Source of the DNA: Undaria pinnatifida
Lineage: Eukaryota; Sar; Phaeophyceae; Laminariales; Alariaceae
Assembly: GCA_012845835.1 (NCBI GenBank)
Contig: JABAKD010000011.1
Span: forward strand, 374,501 to 438,500
Direction of reading: 5' to 3'
DNA length: 64,000 bases
In this document: positions 46,101 to 53,320 of the stretch, piece by piece
How the letters are laid out: the number at the start of each line of letters is the position of its first letter
Numbering within the stretch: the stretch's first letter is position 1
Program-made: the position numbers and the translations under genes
The notes under the pieces: generated by a model
Told to the model about the DNA's origin: nothing
Seen by the model: only the letters and a program-made list of their open reading frames with translations
The model's database searches: none

Positions 46101-47264
46101 CAAATTCGACTGCATAAGAAATGGCCTTATAGTAATGGACCTAAATTGCCCATGACGAAATTCAGGGGATTCATATACCGTTAAAGAGTAAAAACGCGCG
46201 ACCGGAGAATCGTCGCGGCAAACCCTTGCATTATTGGTTCGAAAAAAGCATGACTAAACCCCGCCTTAGTCAATTTCCATCTTGGACGTCGGCGCAGACC
46301 CAACCCGACCCTAACCCTAACCCTAACCCTAACCCTAACCCTAACCCTAACCCCAACCCTAACCCTTTGGGGGCTCGAGGTCGGCACGGGCGGTGCCGCG
46401 GCTTTCGCCGCGTGTTTCGTAGGCGTTTTTCCAAACATAATCAGCGGGCCCAAAGGCAGGCCTCAACCAAACAGGCACATGGTGTGCAGCCTGGCCCTTT
46501 TCACACCGATAATGCAAATACAGCAGAACGTTTGAGCAGCACGCAGCTTGCACAAGGTGAACTACAATATGACGAACCCCTTTTTTTTTTTTTCAAGTCG
46601 TAAGGAACCAGCACGACGGGTGAACGCTTCTCGTATCCTATCATACGCGCAAATTATACGCAATACTTGTATCGAGCTCGCAATGCCGGCCTTTGTTTTT
46701 TCCACATGCCCCATGTGCTGGGTCCTGAGCTGCGAAAGGTTAGAGGTTTGGGCTGACGTAGAACCACTGCTGTACTTCCACCCATAACTCTCGGCTACAA
46801 TGATACTGCTGCTGCGAGCGCAGGCCGGATATTAGGCGACGGTGTGCGAGACTTCCGGCTACGTCGCGAAGTTGAGGGCAACATGCAGGTGTAACGGATG
46901 TCCAACAGAAACCAACATAAGATATGCACACGGTGACTGCACGTATCCTGCACAAGTCAAACACGACCAGCGTCAGAGTCTCACATCAAGCTGCTGCTGC
47001 TGTTAGCGGGTCGGCTGTGTAGCTCATTTAGCGACCGATCAGTCTACGGCGAAAAGTGTACGAGCCGGGCGTACGATAATCTTCAAGAGGGTTCAAGAGC
47101 ACTGCGCAGCGACGACGACGACGACGACGACCATCAAGATGGACTAGGTCGTCGCCGGATTAAGCACTCACCAGCCTTCGAACGAGTGCATCGTTGGACT
47201 CGGTAATGGTCGACTCCACAAGGAACACATCTGTGTCAGATCGCTTTACTTGAATCACCACCAT
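34062..47264 (-). CDS. CFAP298: CFAP298 (C21orf59/FBB18/Kurly), whole gene
   Basis: Cilia- and flagella-associated protein 298, a conserved protein needed for outer dynein arm assembly and ciliary motility. Six coding exons (minus strand) are resolved: 47172-47264, 43984-44055, 43185-43248, 40191-40358, 36285-36601 and 34062-34160. They encode about 270 residues in the order of the known family: MVVIQVKRSDTD start, GPAKPPAEHGLDE, GPHYQADPTG, the LPEYDP...GTQAG segment, GKNEKTRV, REPAVSEDERKAMMAYY, RQEELKRLAE and DDDYLASPWADPK. Exon phases match at four of five joins; between exons 1 and 2 about 10-15 residues (the family's YNxRL stretch) are missing and probably lie in an unlocated micro-exon. 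A 13.2-kb locus for so small a protein is due to transposon-filled introns. Confidence 0.9.
34422..34687. mobile_element. GATC-rich TIR element, copy D
   Basis: Most diverged copy: left GCACACACACGTCGAACACA, right (complement) GCGCACATTGGACAGATC, with several GATC sites inside. In the last CFAP298 intron. Confidence 0.55.
35205..35385. repeat. degenerate TACTATTAG repeat
   Basis: AT-rich tract made almost wholly of TACTATTA, TAGTAT and TTAGTA units; simple-sequence DNA in the last CFAP298 intron. Confidence 0.75.
35505..35817 (+). mobile_element. tRNA-derived SINE, copy 2
   Basis: Starts GGTCGCCCCGGTGGCGTATC (A box), B box GAGTTCGAGCCCC, body identical in order to 15100-15400 and A-rich tail AAATAAAATAAAAAAAG. 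Better preserved than copy 1. Antisense within the last CFAP298 intron. Confidence 0.85.
36285..36601 (-). CDS. CFAP298: CFAP298 exon 5, core of the conserved domain
   Basis: Acceptor CACTTTGTGCACAACAG, donor GCGGAG then GTGAGAG. The exon of 317 bp starts by completing a split Ala codon and encodes FPMGLPEYDPVRLAIEGGD, GTQAGTELLDAETAGLWMAG, VGKNEKTRVTCK and REPAVSEDERKAMMAYYFKR. These are the strongest CFAP298 signatures (family: PMGLPPYDP, GTQA, GKNEKTK, REP.IS.EE). Confidence 0.95.
36668..36820 (-). pseudogene. decayed duplicate of CFAP298 exon 5
   Basis: Starting just after an acceptor-like TATTTTGTGCAG, the minus strand encodes FPTDLLEFDPVHL and WTQAGGELLDAETTGL, the same segments as exon 5 (FPMGLPEYDP, GTQAGTELLDAETAGL) with the middle scrambled and the rest missing. 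At DNA level GGTTTCTGCGTCGAGCA and CTTGCGTCC are shared. It lies 66 bp upstream of the real exon in transcript order and would add frameshifting sequence if included, so it is read as a dead tandem exon copy. Confidence 0.75.
37055..37429. mobile_element. GATC-rich TIR element, copy B
   Basis: Ends GCTTCCACACGTCGGACAG and (complement) GCCTTCCCACCTCGGACAG; interior dominated by TATGATCTA and CATGATCTA units. In the CFAP298 intron between 36602 and 40190. Confidence 0.75.
37717..38034. mobile_element. GATC-rich TIR element, copy C
   Basis: Left CAACCATTTGCACACCTCCG and right (complement) CAACCATGCTAACGTTGGAC, both followed by ACAGAT or GACAGAT; interior of AGATCAT units. The longer shared edge CAACCAT helps fix the element border. 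Confidence 0.7.
38118..38386 (+). CDS. unidentified AT-rich open frame nested in intron
   Basis: An acceptor-like CCCTTTTTTCCTCCAG ends at 38115, followed by about 88 codons to TAG at 38384. The protein (LLDIEWRVQTPTDAST; IWKHLDDVDWFQGQYLDYY; INFNGVTLNHLRKKLRDN; VLTADRLFLEDIP) has natural composition. Third positions are often A/T, unlike the GC-rich exons of CFAP298 and RGS, so it may come from a different source such as a mobile element or integrated DNA. It is antisense inside a CFAP298 intron. Family not recognised. Confidence 0.35.
38597..38688 (+). mobile_element. piggyBac-like MITE, copy 6
   Basis: TTAACGCCTTCACTCGTACTGG at the left (diverged), core ACTCAAAGTTAGTATAGG and right GGAGCTCTCAAGGGGTC. 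Ends decayed. In a CFAP298 intron. Confidence 0.65.
38888..39060. repeat. GC-rich dispersed repeat, copy 1
   Basis: Shares CGCCTTTCCG, GCGTG..CCCGCCTCG, CTGCAACC, ATCTACGACGA and TCCGAAAAATC-like segments with the duplicated block at 54680-54870 and 55668-55860. The minus-strand translations also align (FF.D.VVD.DV; .LQ.RRG; RK..GKAVRG), hinting at a decayed coding source, family unknown. Confidence 0.5.
39080..39240. repeat. GGCACTATA inverted/tandem repeats
   Basis: Several copies of TATAGTGCCGG and its complement CCGGCACTAT in both orientations, related to the 73-bp array at 39848-40139. Opens with TACAGTAGTG, resembling a pogo-like end, but no partner end was found. Confidence 0.6.
39848..40139. 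repeat. 73-bp tandem array, four copies
   Basis: Unit starts (39848, 39921, 39994, 40067) are exactly 73 bp apart. Each has AGTCCCAGTCGTGCCAA, a RCCGGCACTATAAAGG-type segment and GTGGCACTATTCAACCGG. Ends 51 bp before the donor side of the CFAP298 exon at 40191. Confidence 0.9.
40191..40358 (-). CDS. CFAP298: CFAP298 exon 4
   Basis: Acceptor CACGGCGTCTTCAG, donor ACCATGG then GTAAGG. 168 bp encode KRNGNGVGPQLRNTLERV, DAQALLGKEQAQRRVAVTQE and LDEKMDNIRGAVTM, matching the family's NG.AP....L...IEEA....KKQV...VTMEM..D....IRGAVMI segment. Split Gly codon at the start and split Ala codon at the end match neighbouring exons. Confidence 0.9.
41230..41970. repeat. two related repeat blocks around a MITE
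   Basis: 41230-41450 and 41778-41970 share AAGACCTCTCCCAAAAA, CTGCTAC, CCGGATG, ACGAGA, TTCCGACGATT and GTTA(A)GGGAGCC(C/G)CGTC(A/G)TTCAGAAA in order. Fragments of the same family occur at about 7495-7680, 8219-8262 and 26055-26110 / 26236-26282. Confidence 0.6.
41689..41779 (-). mobile_element. piggyBac-like MITE, copy 7 (cleanest ends)
   Basis: Flanked by intact TTAA on both sides (41689-41692, 41776-41779). Element ends are perfect inverted repeats CCCCTTTA / TAAAGGGG. TTAA target duplication with CCC-starting ends is the piggyBac signature. No coding capacity (83 bp between the TTAA sites). Confidence 0.85.
43185..43248 (-). CDS. CFAP298: CFAP298 exon 3
   Basis: 64-bp exon: acceptor GCTTGGACAG, donor CCCACAG then GTAACC. 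It encodes VKEEYEGALIEKGPHYQADPT plus the first base of a Gly codon completed by exon 4 (DPTG-KR). The motif fits the family segment before the RRNG stretch. Confidence 0.85.
43259..43910. repeat. degenerate ~180-bp tandem repeats
   Basis: Four units start with GAGCGATTCCATG-like sequence at 43259, 43457, 43633 and 43813 and share ATGTCAGCA, GGAACCA..GTATCGG and ACGCCC/ACGACC. The array starts 11 bp from exon 3. The 167-codon plus frame here is the repeat read through, not a gene. Confidence 0.8.
43984..44055 (-). CDS. CFAP298: CFAP298 exon 2
   Basis: 72 bp after acceptor CTTGTTTTGATGCAG encode LVESARELGQYGPAKPPAEH followed by GLDE, aligning with the family's L...EELAEHG...PP...GL(T)DE. To keep the frame with exon 3 the donor must be GAG then GCGAGT, a non-canonical GC-AG intron. 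The next GT (GA then GTTTGT) would leave the wrong phase. Confidence 0.85.
44140..44545 (+). repeat. ~400-bp dispersed repeat, copy 1
   Basis: Matches 57940-58335: GGCACAAACCAA/GGCATAAACCAA, CGCAAGCACAGC, TCGGCCCT, GTTCGTGTCGACCAGA, GCCGAGAGCCAC and CAGCCGTCTAGACC/GCGGCCGTCTAGACC in the same order. It abuts CFAP298 exon 2. Nature unknown. Confidence 0.65.
44695..44820 (+). repeat. dispersed CATCCAGCA-type repeat, copy 4
   Basis: Shares CGACATACAGCGCACCC, TTCGTCACCCTAGA, GTCACAAACTTCGAGACAGA and ATGCATCG with copies 1 and 3. Confidence 0.4.
45054..45144 (+). mobile_element. piggyBac-like MITE, copy 8
   Basis: TTAACGCATTTACAACTGG at the left, GGGGGATCTAAAGGGGTCAA at the right; TTAA intact on the left only. 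In CFAP298 intron 1. Confidence 0.75.
45324..46128. mobile_element. 805-bp TIR element
   Basis: Left AAGGCCATTTCTGACACAGT and the complement of the right end AAGGCCATTTCTTATGCAGT extend with mismatches for about 60 bp (AGTCG, CAGTCGAAAACGGCC / CAGTAGAAAACCGCC). The interior repeats CAGTCGAAA-type motifs. A plus frame at 45475-45741 is Arg-rich and unrecognised. Superfamily and target duplication not resolved. Lies in CFAP298 intron 1. Confidence 0.65.
46309..46368 (-). repeat. interstitial telomere-type array, CCCTAA
   Basis: Nine or so CCCTAA units with one CCCCAA, inside CFAP298 intron 1. Reversed, it is bordered by GGGTCGGGTTGGGTCTGCGCC and by a GC-rich palindromic stretch (GCGGCGAAAGCCGCGG), much like the array at 27650-27838. 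Confidence 0.9.
47172..47264 (-). CDS. CFAP298: CFAP298 exon 1 with start codon
   Basis: ATG at 47264 in good context (GCC ATG G). 31 codons, MVVIQVKRSDTDVFLVESTI then TESNDALVRRL, match the family start (MVVLHVKRGDESQFLL). Donor CTG then GTGAGTG. The next residues of the family (about Y-N-x-R-L) are not in exon 2, so a small exon between 44056 and 47171 is expected. Confidence 0.9.
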
Positions 47265-48126
47265 GGCTCGCGTGCTGCCCTTCCGAACTGTGCGAGAGGT
47301 GCGAGATGCCTCCGAAATGCACTCAAGGAGTTCCATGCACCATAATTGGCGTTGCAACAGAAGGGTTGTGGGGACAGAACGAACGTCCTTCGAGCGATCT
47401 TGGGCGCGACCCTACGAATAGCGATCCCACGGCCGCGACTCCACAGCTATAGCAATATCCCAACGGGCAGAATGCAACCCTCGCGTAGTTGCAGCCAAGA
47501 CGGTGCAGTCCTTGGGCTCGACAAATGTAACAGTATGATAGCGCAAGGATGATAGCTCCAAGCATGCAGCAGCACTGTATCATACCAGGTATTAATTAAT
47601 AGTAGTCCCAGGTAAAGCCAGCAGCAGCCGGATATGTACCCGCAGCGATCCAACGATTGCAAAGCAGCAGCTGCAGCGCAGCAAACTAGCGAGCAGTTTC
47701 GCAACGAGCCCACAGTGCAGTGATCAAGTATCACACTTTGACGTAGTAGCCATGGTGGCACAGCCGGCCCTTCGGCTGAAAGAGTTCAATAGCAGTGCGA
47801 GATAAGGCAACAGAATTGCAGCATGCAGCGCGGGTGCGACCACGCGGCCAGCGCATCAGGACAGCCTTTCATACACTGCCTTCTATAAATCTACAAGGGC
47901 TTCGCTCGCGGGCGGCTGGGCGCCGCCCGCTACGCTTGCGGAAGGAGGAATAGACATTCAGTAGAAAGGCGGAAAAGAAGCACAAAGGGCGCAACTGGCG
48001 ACTTGAAAATGCCAAGAGGTCCATATATAGTACAACGGTACAGGATACAAGGTTCCCCTTCGGGAGGTGGACACGTGCCTCCCGGGGGCGACGCAAGTCG
48101 AATGACTACAACTGATGATGAAGTAT
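47265..48126. other. CFAP298 upstream region, no gene seen
   Basis: Likely holds the CFAP298 promoter and 5' UTR. It has a GC-rich inverted repeat near 47895-47945 (GCTTCGCTCGCGGGCGG / CCGCCCGCTACGCTTGCGG) and no convincing TATA box. Confidence 0.4.
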
Positions 48127-48774
48127 TTATGCAGAAGGTGTATATCGGAGGGATGCGTAGTGGAAAGAATGTGGATAATATAAGATATCACAGACATTTA
48201 GAGGAGGAGGGTTGGGATATTGCTGAGGCTCGGTGTGATAAGTTATTCGAAAGTCCACTCCGTACAACTGCGTGGCAGCAATTAATTCTACGTTTGTAGC
48301 ATATGCGTAAGGCTGTGACATGAAGTGGAGATACTCTTCAACACTCGAATATGTAGTAGGTTGAGATCCAGCGACTTCCACAAGTTCTTGATTTGCTCCA
48401 GCTAAGATGCTGTCGTGGAAAGTGATGAAACCTGATCCTGGGATAACGGTGTACAAATTGGTTGTGATGTGGGCAATAATATGTGCACGGACGATGTGAT
48501 GTAAAGCTGGGTTGTTGTGCACACGACGCGAGATACATCTTAATAAACATGCACCATCACCAATCTCGGGAATAATGGACCATTGACCAGAATTGTTATT
48601 GTTGCCGCTGTTGTTGTCTTGATCATTTTCGCTGTCTGATGGGTTTGTACTGCTGTCGCTGCTGTTAGAGGAATCATTGGTGTCAATTTGTTGTGTGTTT
48701 TCTGTGCCCAGTATTTTTCCCCGCGCGCAGTTTATACCGATGTTTGTTGCCGATATGGTCTGTTGTGTGCACAT
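48127..48774 (-). CDS. OTU-family cysteine protease
   Basis: 215 residues from a true ATG at 48774. The first ~85 are polar and Ser/Asn/Asp-rich. Then comes an OTU (ovarian tumour) domain: IPEIGDGACLLRCISRR has the catalytic Cys in the usual G-D-G-x-C-L-x-R setting, SVEEYLHFMSQ and ATNVELIAATQLYGVDFRI form the middle, and HSFHYASL supplies the catalytic His. OTU enzymes cleave ubiquitin linkages. Stand-alone OTU genes of this size are often carried by transposons (Helitrons and others), and the 5' end sits in a 174-bp direct repeat; whether this is a host or element gene is open. Confidence 0.7.
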   Translation of the reverse strand: MCTQQTISATNIGINCARGKILGTENTQQIDTNDSSNSSDSSTNPSDSENDQDNNSGNNNNSGQWSIIPEIGDGACLLRCISRRVHNNPALHHIVRAHIIAHITTNLYTVIPGSGFITFHDSILAGANQELVEVAGSQPTTYSSVEEYLHFMSQPYAYATNVELIAATQLYGVDFRITYHTEPQQYPNPPPLNVCDILYYPHSFHYASLRYTPSA

Positions 48775-48901
48775 CGTTACTTTTGCTTGAGTTGTGTTGC
48801 TACATTATATCTCTTTATACAGGTTTCGCTACTGCTGTATGGTAACCACCGTGTCAATTGTGAGGGAGAACTCACAGTAATGACATAGTTCCCGTCGTTG
48901 C
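48728..48901. repeat. 174-bp direct repeat, copy overlapping OTU start
   Basis: From CAGTTTATACCGATGTTTG to GACATAGTTCCCGTCGTTGC, nearly identical to 49125-49298. It includes the first 15 or so codons and ATG of the OTU gene and its upstream region. Confidence 0.9.
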
Positions 48902-49124
48902 TCATATGACAAGAAACTCTTAGTCTATGGACTACGTGCTGCTTGCTGGTGGTGCTCTATTGTAAAACCGCTGTGTATGTTCTTTTGATGAGAGGAAAGG
49001 TCTTGTGTATTTATTCTCCTCGGTCCATCCAGAAAAAAATCCCGTTCTCAATAAAATTTGATTTTTTATGATCTATATATTATTGCCGCTCTCTGCGGTT
49101 GCTTGCTGCTGCTGTGATCGTAGA

Positions 49125-49298
49125 CAGTTTATACCGATGTTTGTTGCCGATATGGTCTGTTGTGTGCACATCGTTACTTTTGCTTGGGTTGTGTTGCTAC
49201 TTTATATCTCTTTATACAGGTTTCGCTACTGCTGTATGGTAACCACCGTGTCAATTGTGAGGGAGAACTCACAGTAATGACATAGTTCACGTCGTTGC
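49125..49298. repeat. 174-bp direct repeat, upstream copy
   Basis: Offset of 397 bp from the first copy with only a few substitutions. The duplicate start codon opens a short frame that soon diverges. Could be a tandem duplication or the two ends of a mini LTR-type element around 223 bp. Confidence 0.9.
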
Positions 49299-49557
49299 AG
49301 CGGGTACATATACGCCGCGCCCGCGTCTAGCAGTGCGGGAAAATTCTCTCGCAAATACATTTTGATGCCACCCCGATGTACGTGCGAGGACTAAAGTTCC
49401 ACCGTGTGTGTAGTAGACGTATTTAAGCCTGACGATATGCCTATATTTTAGGCTCTAAACCAAATTAAGCCCTATCGTGTTTTAAATGTCTAAAAAATAG
49501 GTCTATTTTACCGACCTGACGACCACGGCAGACCACGGTGAGATGTGGATTTTCCCA

Positions 49558-49597
49558 AAATATGCACTTGAGCACATTTTGGCCCAAGTGCATATTT
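49558..49597. repeat. 13-bp inverted repeat
   Basis: AAATATGCACTTG, a 14-nt loop, then CAAGTGCATATTT. Possible hairpin. Confidence 0.8.
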
Positions 49598-49599
49598 GA

Positions 49600-51332
49600 A
49601 GCAATTTTCCGAGTATTTTCCAGCAAACAACAGCATTTCAGACGACAAAAGCTCGAGGAAACATCATACACTCTGCAGCAGCAGCACAGCACAACACCCA
49701 CGCAGTAATTGCAACGCTCAACCTAGCAAGCCGCTTGGTGTATCCCCAACCCGGGTTAATCAACCTGCGTGTACAACACGATCAGAAACGTTGGCGGTGG
49801 TCAGAGGCGACCCACTCTCGTGGAGCGGCATGCCTCTACGTACTATTACTTGAAAAGGAGTCCTTGTTCATTCACGAGGATCGAGCGCACACACAACACA
49901 ACACACCACAAAACAAAACAACACAGCACAACACACAGACAACCAGCACCCCAACAGCCAACCCAACTACAGCACAACTAGCCGGTGGAAAACGCCCGCG
50001 AGACTCCTCCTACCCTGGCGTTCTCTGCGGTCAGAGAACTGGGACTCTGACATAGTTCGTCGCGCGCTCGTGCTCCTGCTCTCTCGTCCTGAGAGGCTGT
50101 AATTTTTCGATGACACATTTTTTTTGTTTGGTTTTTGTGCCCGACGTAGCGCATGGCCGGAGCTGCTGCTGCAGTTTACAACCCTGTTGCCTCTTTCCCG
50201 CGGATGCCTACATTTCGAGGGTGGAAATTGAACCGGGTTGAGGGCCAGTCCTGCTGTGCTGCTGTACTGACTGCCACACTGAGGCACACCGAAGGCGGCA
50301 GACGCCTGCGAGGTATCCTACATATGAAGCGAGTATGGAGTACGAAGCACTCAATGTTTTTGCCATGCACCAGTTATTTGTTTTGGCCGTTCAAGCTCGC
50401 ACAGCATGGGCAGGGGAGGGTCTTTCTCGAAGTTTCCACCCACTCATGTGCTGACTCATGACATAAACCCTCGTCTTGCCATCTGCGTCTGGAGTAGTGC
50501 AGAAATATCATAGTCTATTTTCAAGTAGTTTGATCTTTCCTCGGCTTTTCTTTTTATGCGTACTGAAAGAGACCACTATTTCGAGTTTTAGACATATGGT
50601 GTTTTTTTTATGCGTTTAAGGTCGAAATATCGAATGGCCTAGCTCTTCCAGTTGGAAGTACTTAAGACCTAACCTCGAGGCTTAAATACGTCTAGTGTGT
50701 GCTTGCCCGGGGACAGAAGCGTCTCATACCCCGCAAAATAGAGCCAGTCTCGGCGGCTTTCCGCGGCCATAGCTCGCGCCACGGACGTCCCACGAGCCCG
50801 GCACACGGCTGATAATATACCGACGGGTAGTCTGATCGCATTGCAGAAGAAAGCACACAAAAAAACTCTGCGCCGGCGGAGAAAAAGGGACGGACTAGGC
50901 AAAAAAATCAAAATGGTACATATGCATATAGACGATCATGATTATGAGTTTGTTATTATCATCCATTCGCCCAATCCATGATGGGCACGTCCGAGGACTT
51001 GCTTGGCATATCTTTCCACCTCTCAGGTAGCACCTAGGTCCTGTACACTTATTAATAGCTCTCTCTCTAAGTCGATCATCAATAATTATCGCAGTGCATA
51101 AACACCAGGCACGCGCTTGTCAAGGATAGAGACAGAAAACTACAACTTAAGATGTAAAGGAGCGCAGTGCCAAAAAAAACATGCTGGAAGCAGGAACTTG
51201 AACGCACACACCGCAAACATGTGAAGTACATTTGTATTCCTGAAAGACGAAGAGCACGCATTTAGGCATAGTTCTCAAAAAACGATGCTGGTATAATAAA
51301 CCACAACTTAACGTTCTATAAAGAACGTGCTG
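49600..51332. other. no gene assigned; two weak frames
   Basis: A plus frame from ATG 50153 (MAGAAAAVYNPVASFPRMP) looks like a protein start but does not continue into anything recognised. A minus frame at 50669-50840 (VGILSAVCRARGTSVARAMA; DWLYFAGYETLLSPGKH) is exon-like after a possible acceptor. GACATAGTTCGTCG at 50050 repeats the edge of the 174-bp direct repeats. Confidence 0.3.
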
Positions 51333-51437
51333 TCAACATTGCTTCCGAAGGAGCATGCAGGCTTGCTTGGACTCTTCCTCCTCAGCGGAGGTACCCAGCA
51401 CCTTGCACTCTTGTTTTTTGTCGATGGTCTTGTGGAT
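51333..51437 (-). CDS. unidentified gene, terminal exon
   Basis: 34 codons and a stop after a clear acceptor; see the gene entry for the evidence. Confidence 0.6.
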   Translation of the reverse strand: MHKTIDKKQECKVLGTSAEEEESKQACMLLRKQC

Positions 51438-52256
51438 CTGTCCACAAACAAACGTTGAAGCAGGGCGGGAGAACGTCGATAAGTGTCAAGGAATTAGTGG
51501 GGTATTAGTCCGTTTGACCACTTGCACAGGTTAACCAATAGCTTACCCAAACTAAGCCTTATAACACTCTCCCCCCCTTAAACGGCGGGATAGAAGGTCG
51601 GCCGGATATACGGGCGGACCTGTCATTTATCCAAGCCGTTTCATTTCCTGGGTAAACCGGGGAGAGTATTTTTCAAGTTCGCCATGGGAAAATCTGAAAA
51701 AGTTTATTATGGTGGATGTGGGGATCAAACCCACGACCCAAAAACCCATGGTCTGTCGACGACGCCATTTGGTAAGGTATTAGTGGGGTATTAGTCCGTT
51801 TGACCACTTGCACAGGTTAACCAATAGCTTACCCAAACTAAGCCTTATAACATAAGTATGTGTAAAAAAGTATTCGTACTTCTCTCCAGCAGACGTCGTA
51901 ACCATCCAAATTATTGGAGCTCCTTTCGCTGTTAGTAATTGTTGTGGTATTGTTGTACTTGCTCTTGGTACTTGGAAAAAGAGCCGCACTTCATAGACTA
52001 TATCCGCACGCCATCCCCTAGTCTTGAGCAAGAGACATGGATGTCTCGACTCGTGACACACAGGACGCAAGATAAGAGTAGAACGTACCTCGATGTCGAA
52101 CGCCCTCGTGGCACCGTGGGAATGGAATGCGGGATGTATATCGAGCAAGTGGTCGCCTACCTTCTTTAGGAGGTCACCGACCTTGATGTCGCCGGTGCAC
52201 TTCGTGTTTATGTCCTCGCCGACTTGGCGGCCCTCGGCGGCTGCTTCGCAGGGCTT
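51333..52256 (-). CDS. unidentified gene, last two exons
   Basis: Minus strand. Exon 52089-52256 (acceptor GTCGTTTGCAG, donor GAG then GTACGT) encodes KPCEAAAEGRQVGEDINTKC, TGDIKVGDLLKKVGDHLLDI and HPAFHSHGATRAFDIE. Exon 51333-51437 (acceptor TTGTTTGTGGACAG) encodes IHKTIDKKQECKVLG and EEEESKQACMLLRKQC to TGA. Both are phase 0 and exon-like in composition. The intron carries the TRIM copy at 51484-51852. The start of the gene lies upstream (>52256). Family not recognised; small, charged and Cys-containing. Confidence 0.6.
51484..51852 (-). mobile_element. TRIM-like mini LTR element, copy 2 (complete)
   Basis: 83-bp terminal repeats at 51484-51566 and 51770-51852, internal 203 bp, flanked by a 4-bp duplication TAAG (51480-51483 and 51853-51856). 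On the minus strand: LTR ending in CA, AATGGCGTCGTCGACAGACC right after it (putative primer site), T-arm-like GTGGGTTTGATCCCCAC, and a purine-rich tract (GGGGGGGAGAG) before the 3' LTR. At about 369 bp it is among the smallest layouts an LTR element can have. Sits in the intron of an unidentified gene. Confidence 0.85.
52089..52256 (-). CDS. unidentified gene, internal exon
   Basis: 56 codons, both splice borders canonical and phase 0; see the gene entry. Confidence 0.6.
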
Positions 52257-52292
52257 CTGCAAACGACAACAACAGATGGGAATACCTTGCGT

Positions 52293-52475
52293 TCAGTGAA
52301 TGTTCAAAATAGTAAGGCCACGTAGCTGTCGTCGATTTCCAAAGTTGGAAAGGAAGTCGTACAATTTAACACTGTTGTAATGAAAGCGGTCGTTTATGGG
52401 CAAAGCCCTGCCTGGCACCACAACGTTGCTAACACCTATGAAACCACCACTGGGACAGGAACGAACGGGATTCAC
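52293..52475 (-). other. exon-like minus frame, weak
   Basis: 60-codon frame (CPSGGFIGVSNVVVPGRALP; FHYNSVKLYDFLSNFGNRR). Protein-like composition but no clear splice sites and no known family; could be a decayed transposon fragment. Confidence 0.2.
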
Positions 52476-53022
52476 AGTCGCAACTGGTAAGCGTAAGCCC
52501 CGGTATACTGCTATATAAGGCCTACCGGCGGAATACCGACAACGAAGGGTAAGAGACAGTACCTGCTGTATATATTGTTCGGTACTACTCTATTACTGCT
52601 GCTATCAACACTATTACGACCGACGTGTACTGCGATTCCTGAAGAGGTTGCGCACCCTACTTGTACTCGTTAATACAAAGAGTTCATGTGGTTGTATGAA
52701 AAATGAGGAACAGTAGTAGTTGTTAAGATACGGCCTCGAAAGGCCTGTAGGTATCCGAATTTGAGATCATTTGAATGGGTTTCGTATGATAAGGTTGGCG
52801 GTTTATATTCGGGAAAGTTAGGAATTAGATCGGAGGCACGCGCCTCCGATCTCAGAAGCTATCCCGGGCTCTGGTGGAAACGAATAAAGCTACATCTCTA
52901 CGAAGGAACGAAAGTGAGTACTCTCCGAAGACCTGCTCAATTGGCAGACCTGCAGGGGGCACTCTGTGTCCCCCACCTTTAATTTCACATGTGGCGTCGA
53001 CGGCAGGACACGAACCTGCGCG

Positions 53023-53311
53023 TGTTATAAGGCTTAGTTTGGGTAAGCTATTGGTTAACCTTTTGCAAGTGGTCAAACGGACTAATACCCCACTAATTCC
53101 TTAACAAATGGCGTCGTCGACAGACCATAGGTTTTTGGGTCGTGGGTTCGATCCCCACATCCACCATAATAAACTTTTTCAGATTTTCCCATGGCGAACT
53201 TGAAAAATACTCTCCCCGGTATACCCAGGAAATGAAACGGCTTGGATATATTGACAGGTCCGCCCGTATATCCGGCCGACCTGCTATCCCGCCGTTTCAG
53301 GGGGGGAGAGG
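53023..53311 (+). mobile_element. TRIM-like mini LTR element, copy 3 (3'-truncated)
   Basis: Left LTR 53023-53106 (TGTTATAAGGCTTAG ... CTTAACA), primer-site-like ATGGCGTCGTCGACAGACC, T-arm GTGGGTTCGATCCCCAC, internal part nearly identical to copy 2, ending at the polypurine tract (AGGGGGGGAGAGG). The right LTR is absent. Confidence 0.8.
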
Positions 53312-53320
53312 ATAGTACAC

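Noticed and set aside
46309..46368. True chromosome end
   Set aside because: Sequence continues on both sides and the array lies inside an intron.
53107..53170. tRNA gene after the mini LTR
   Set aside because: Only the T arm folds; the 5' acceptor strand is absent and the segment is repeated in all TRIM copies.
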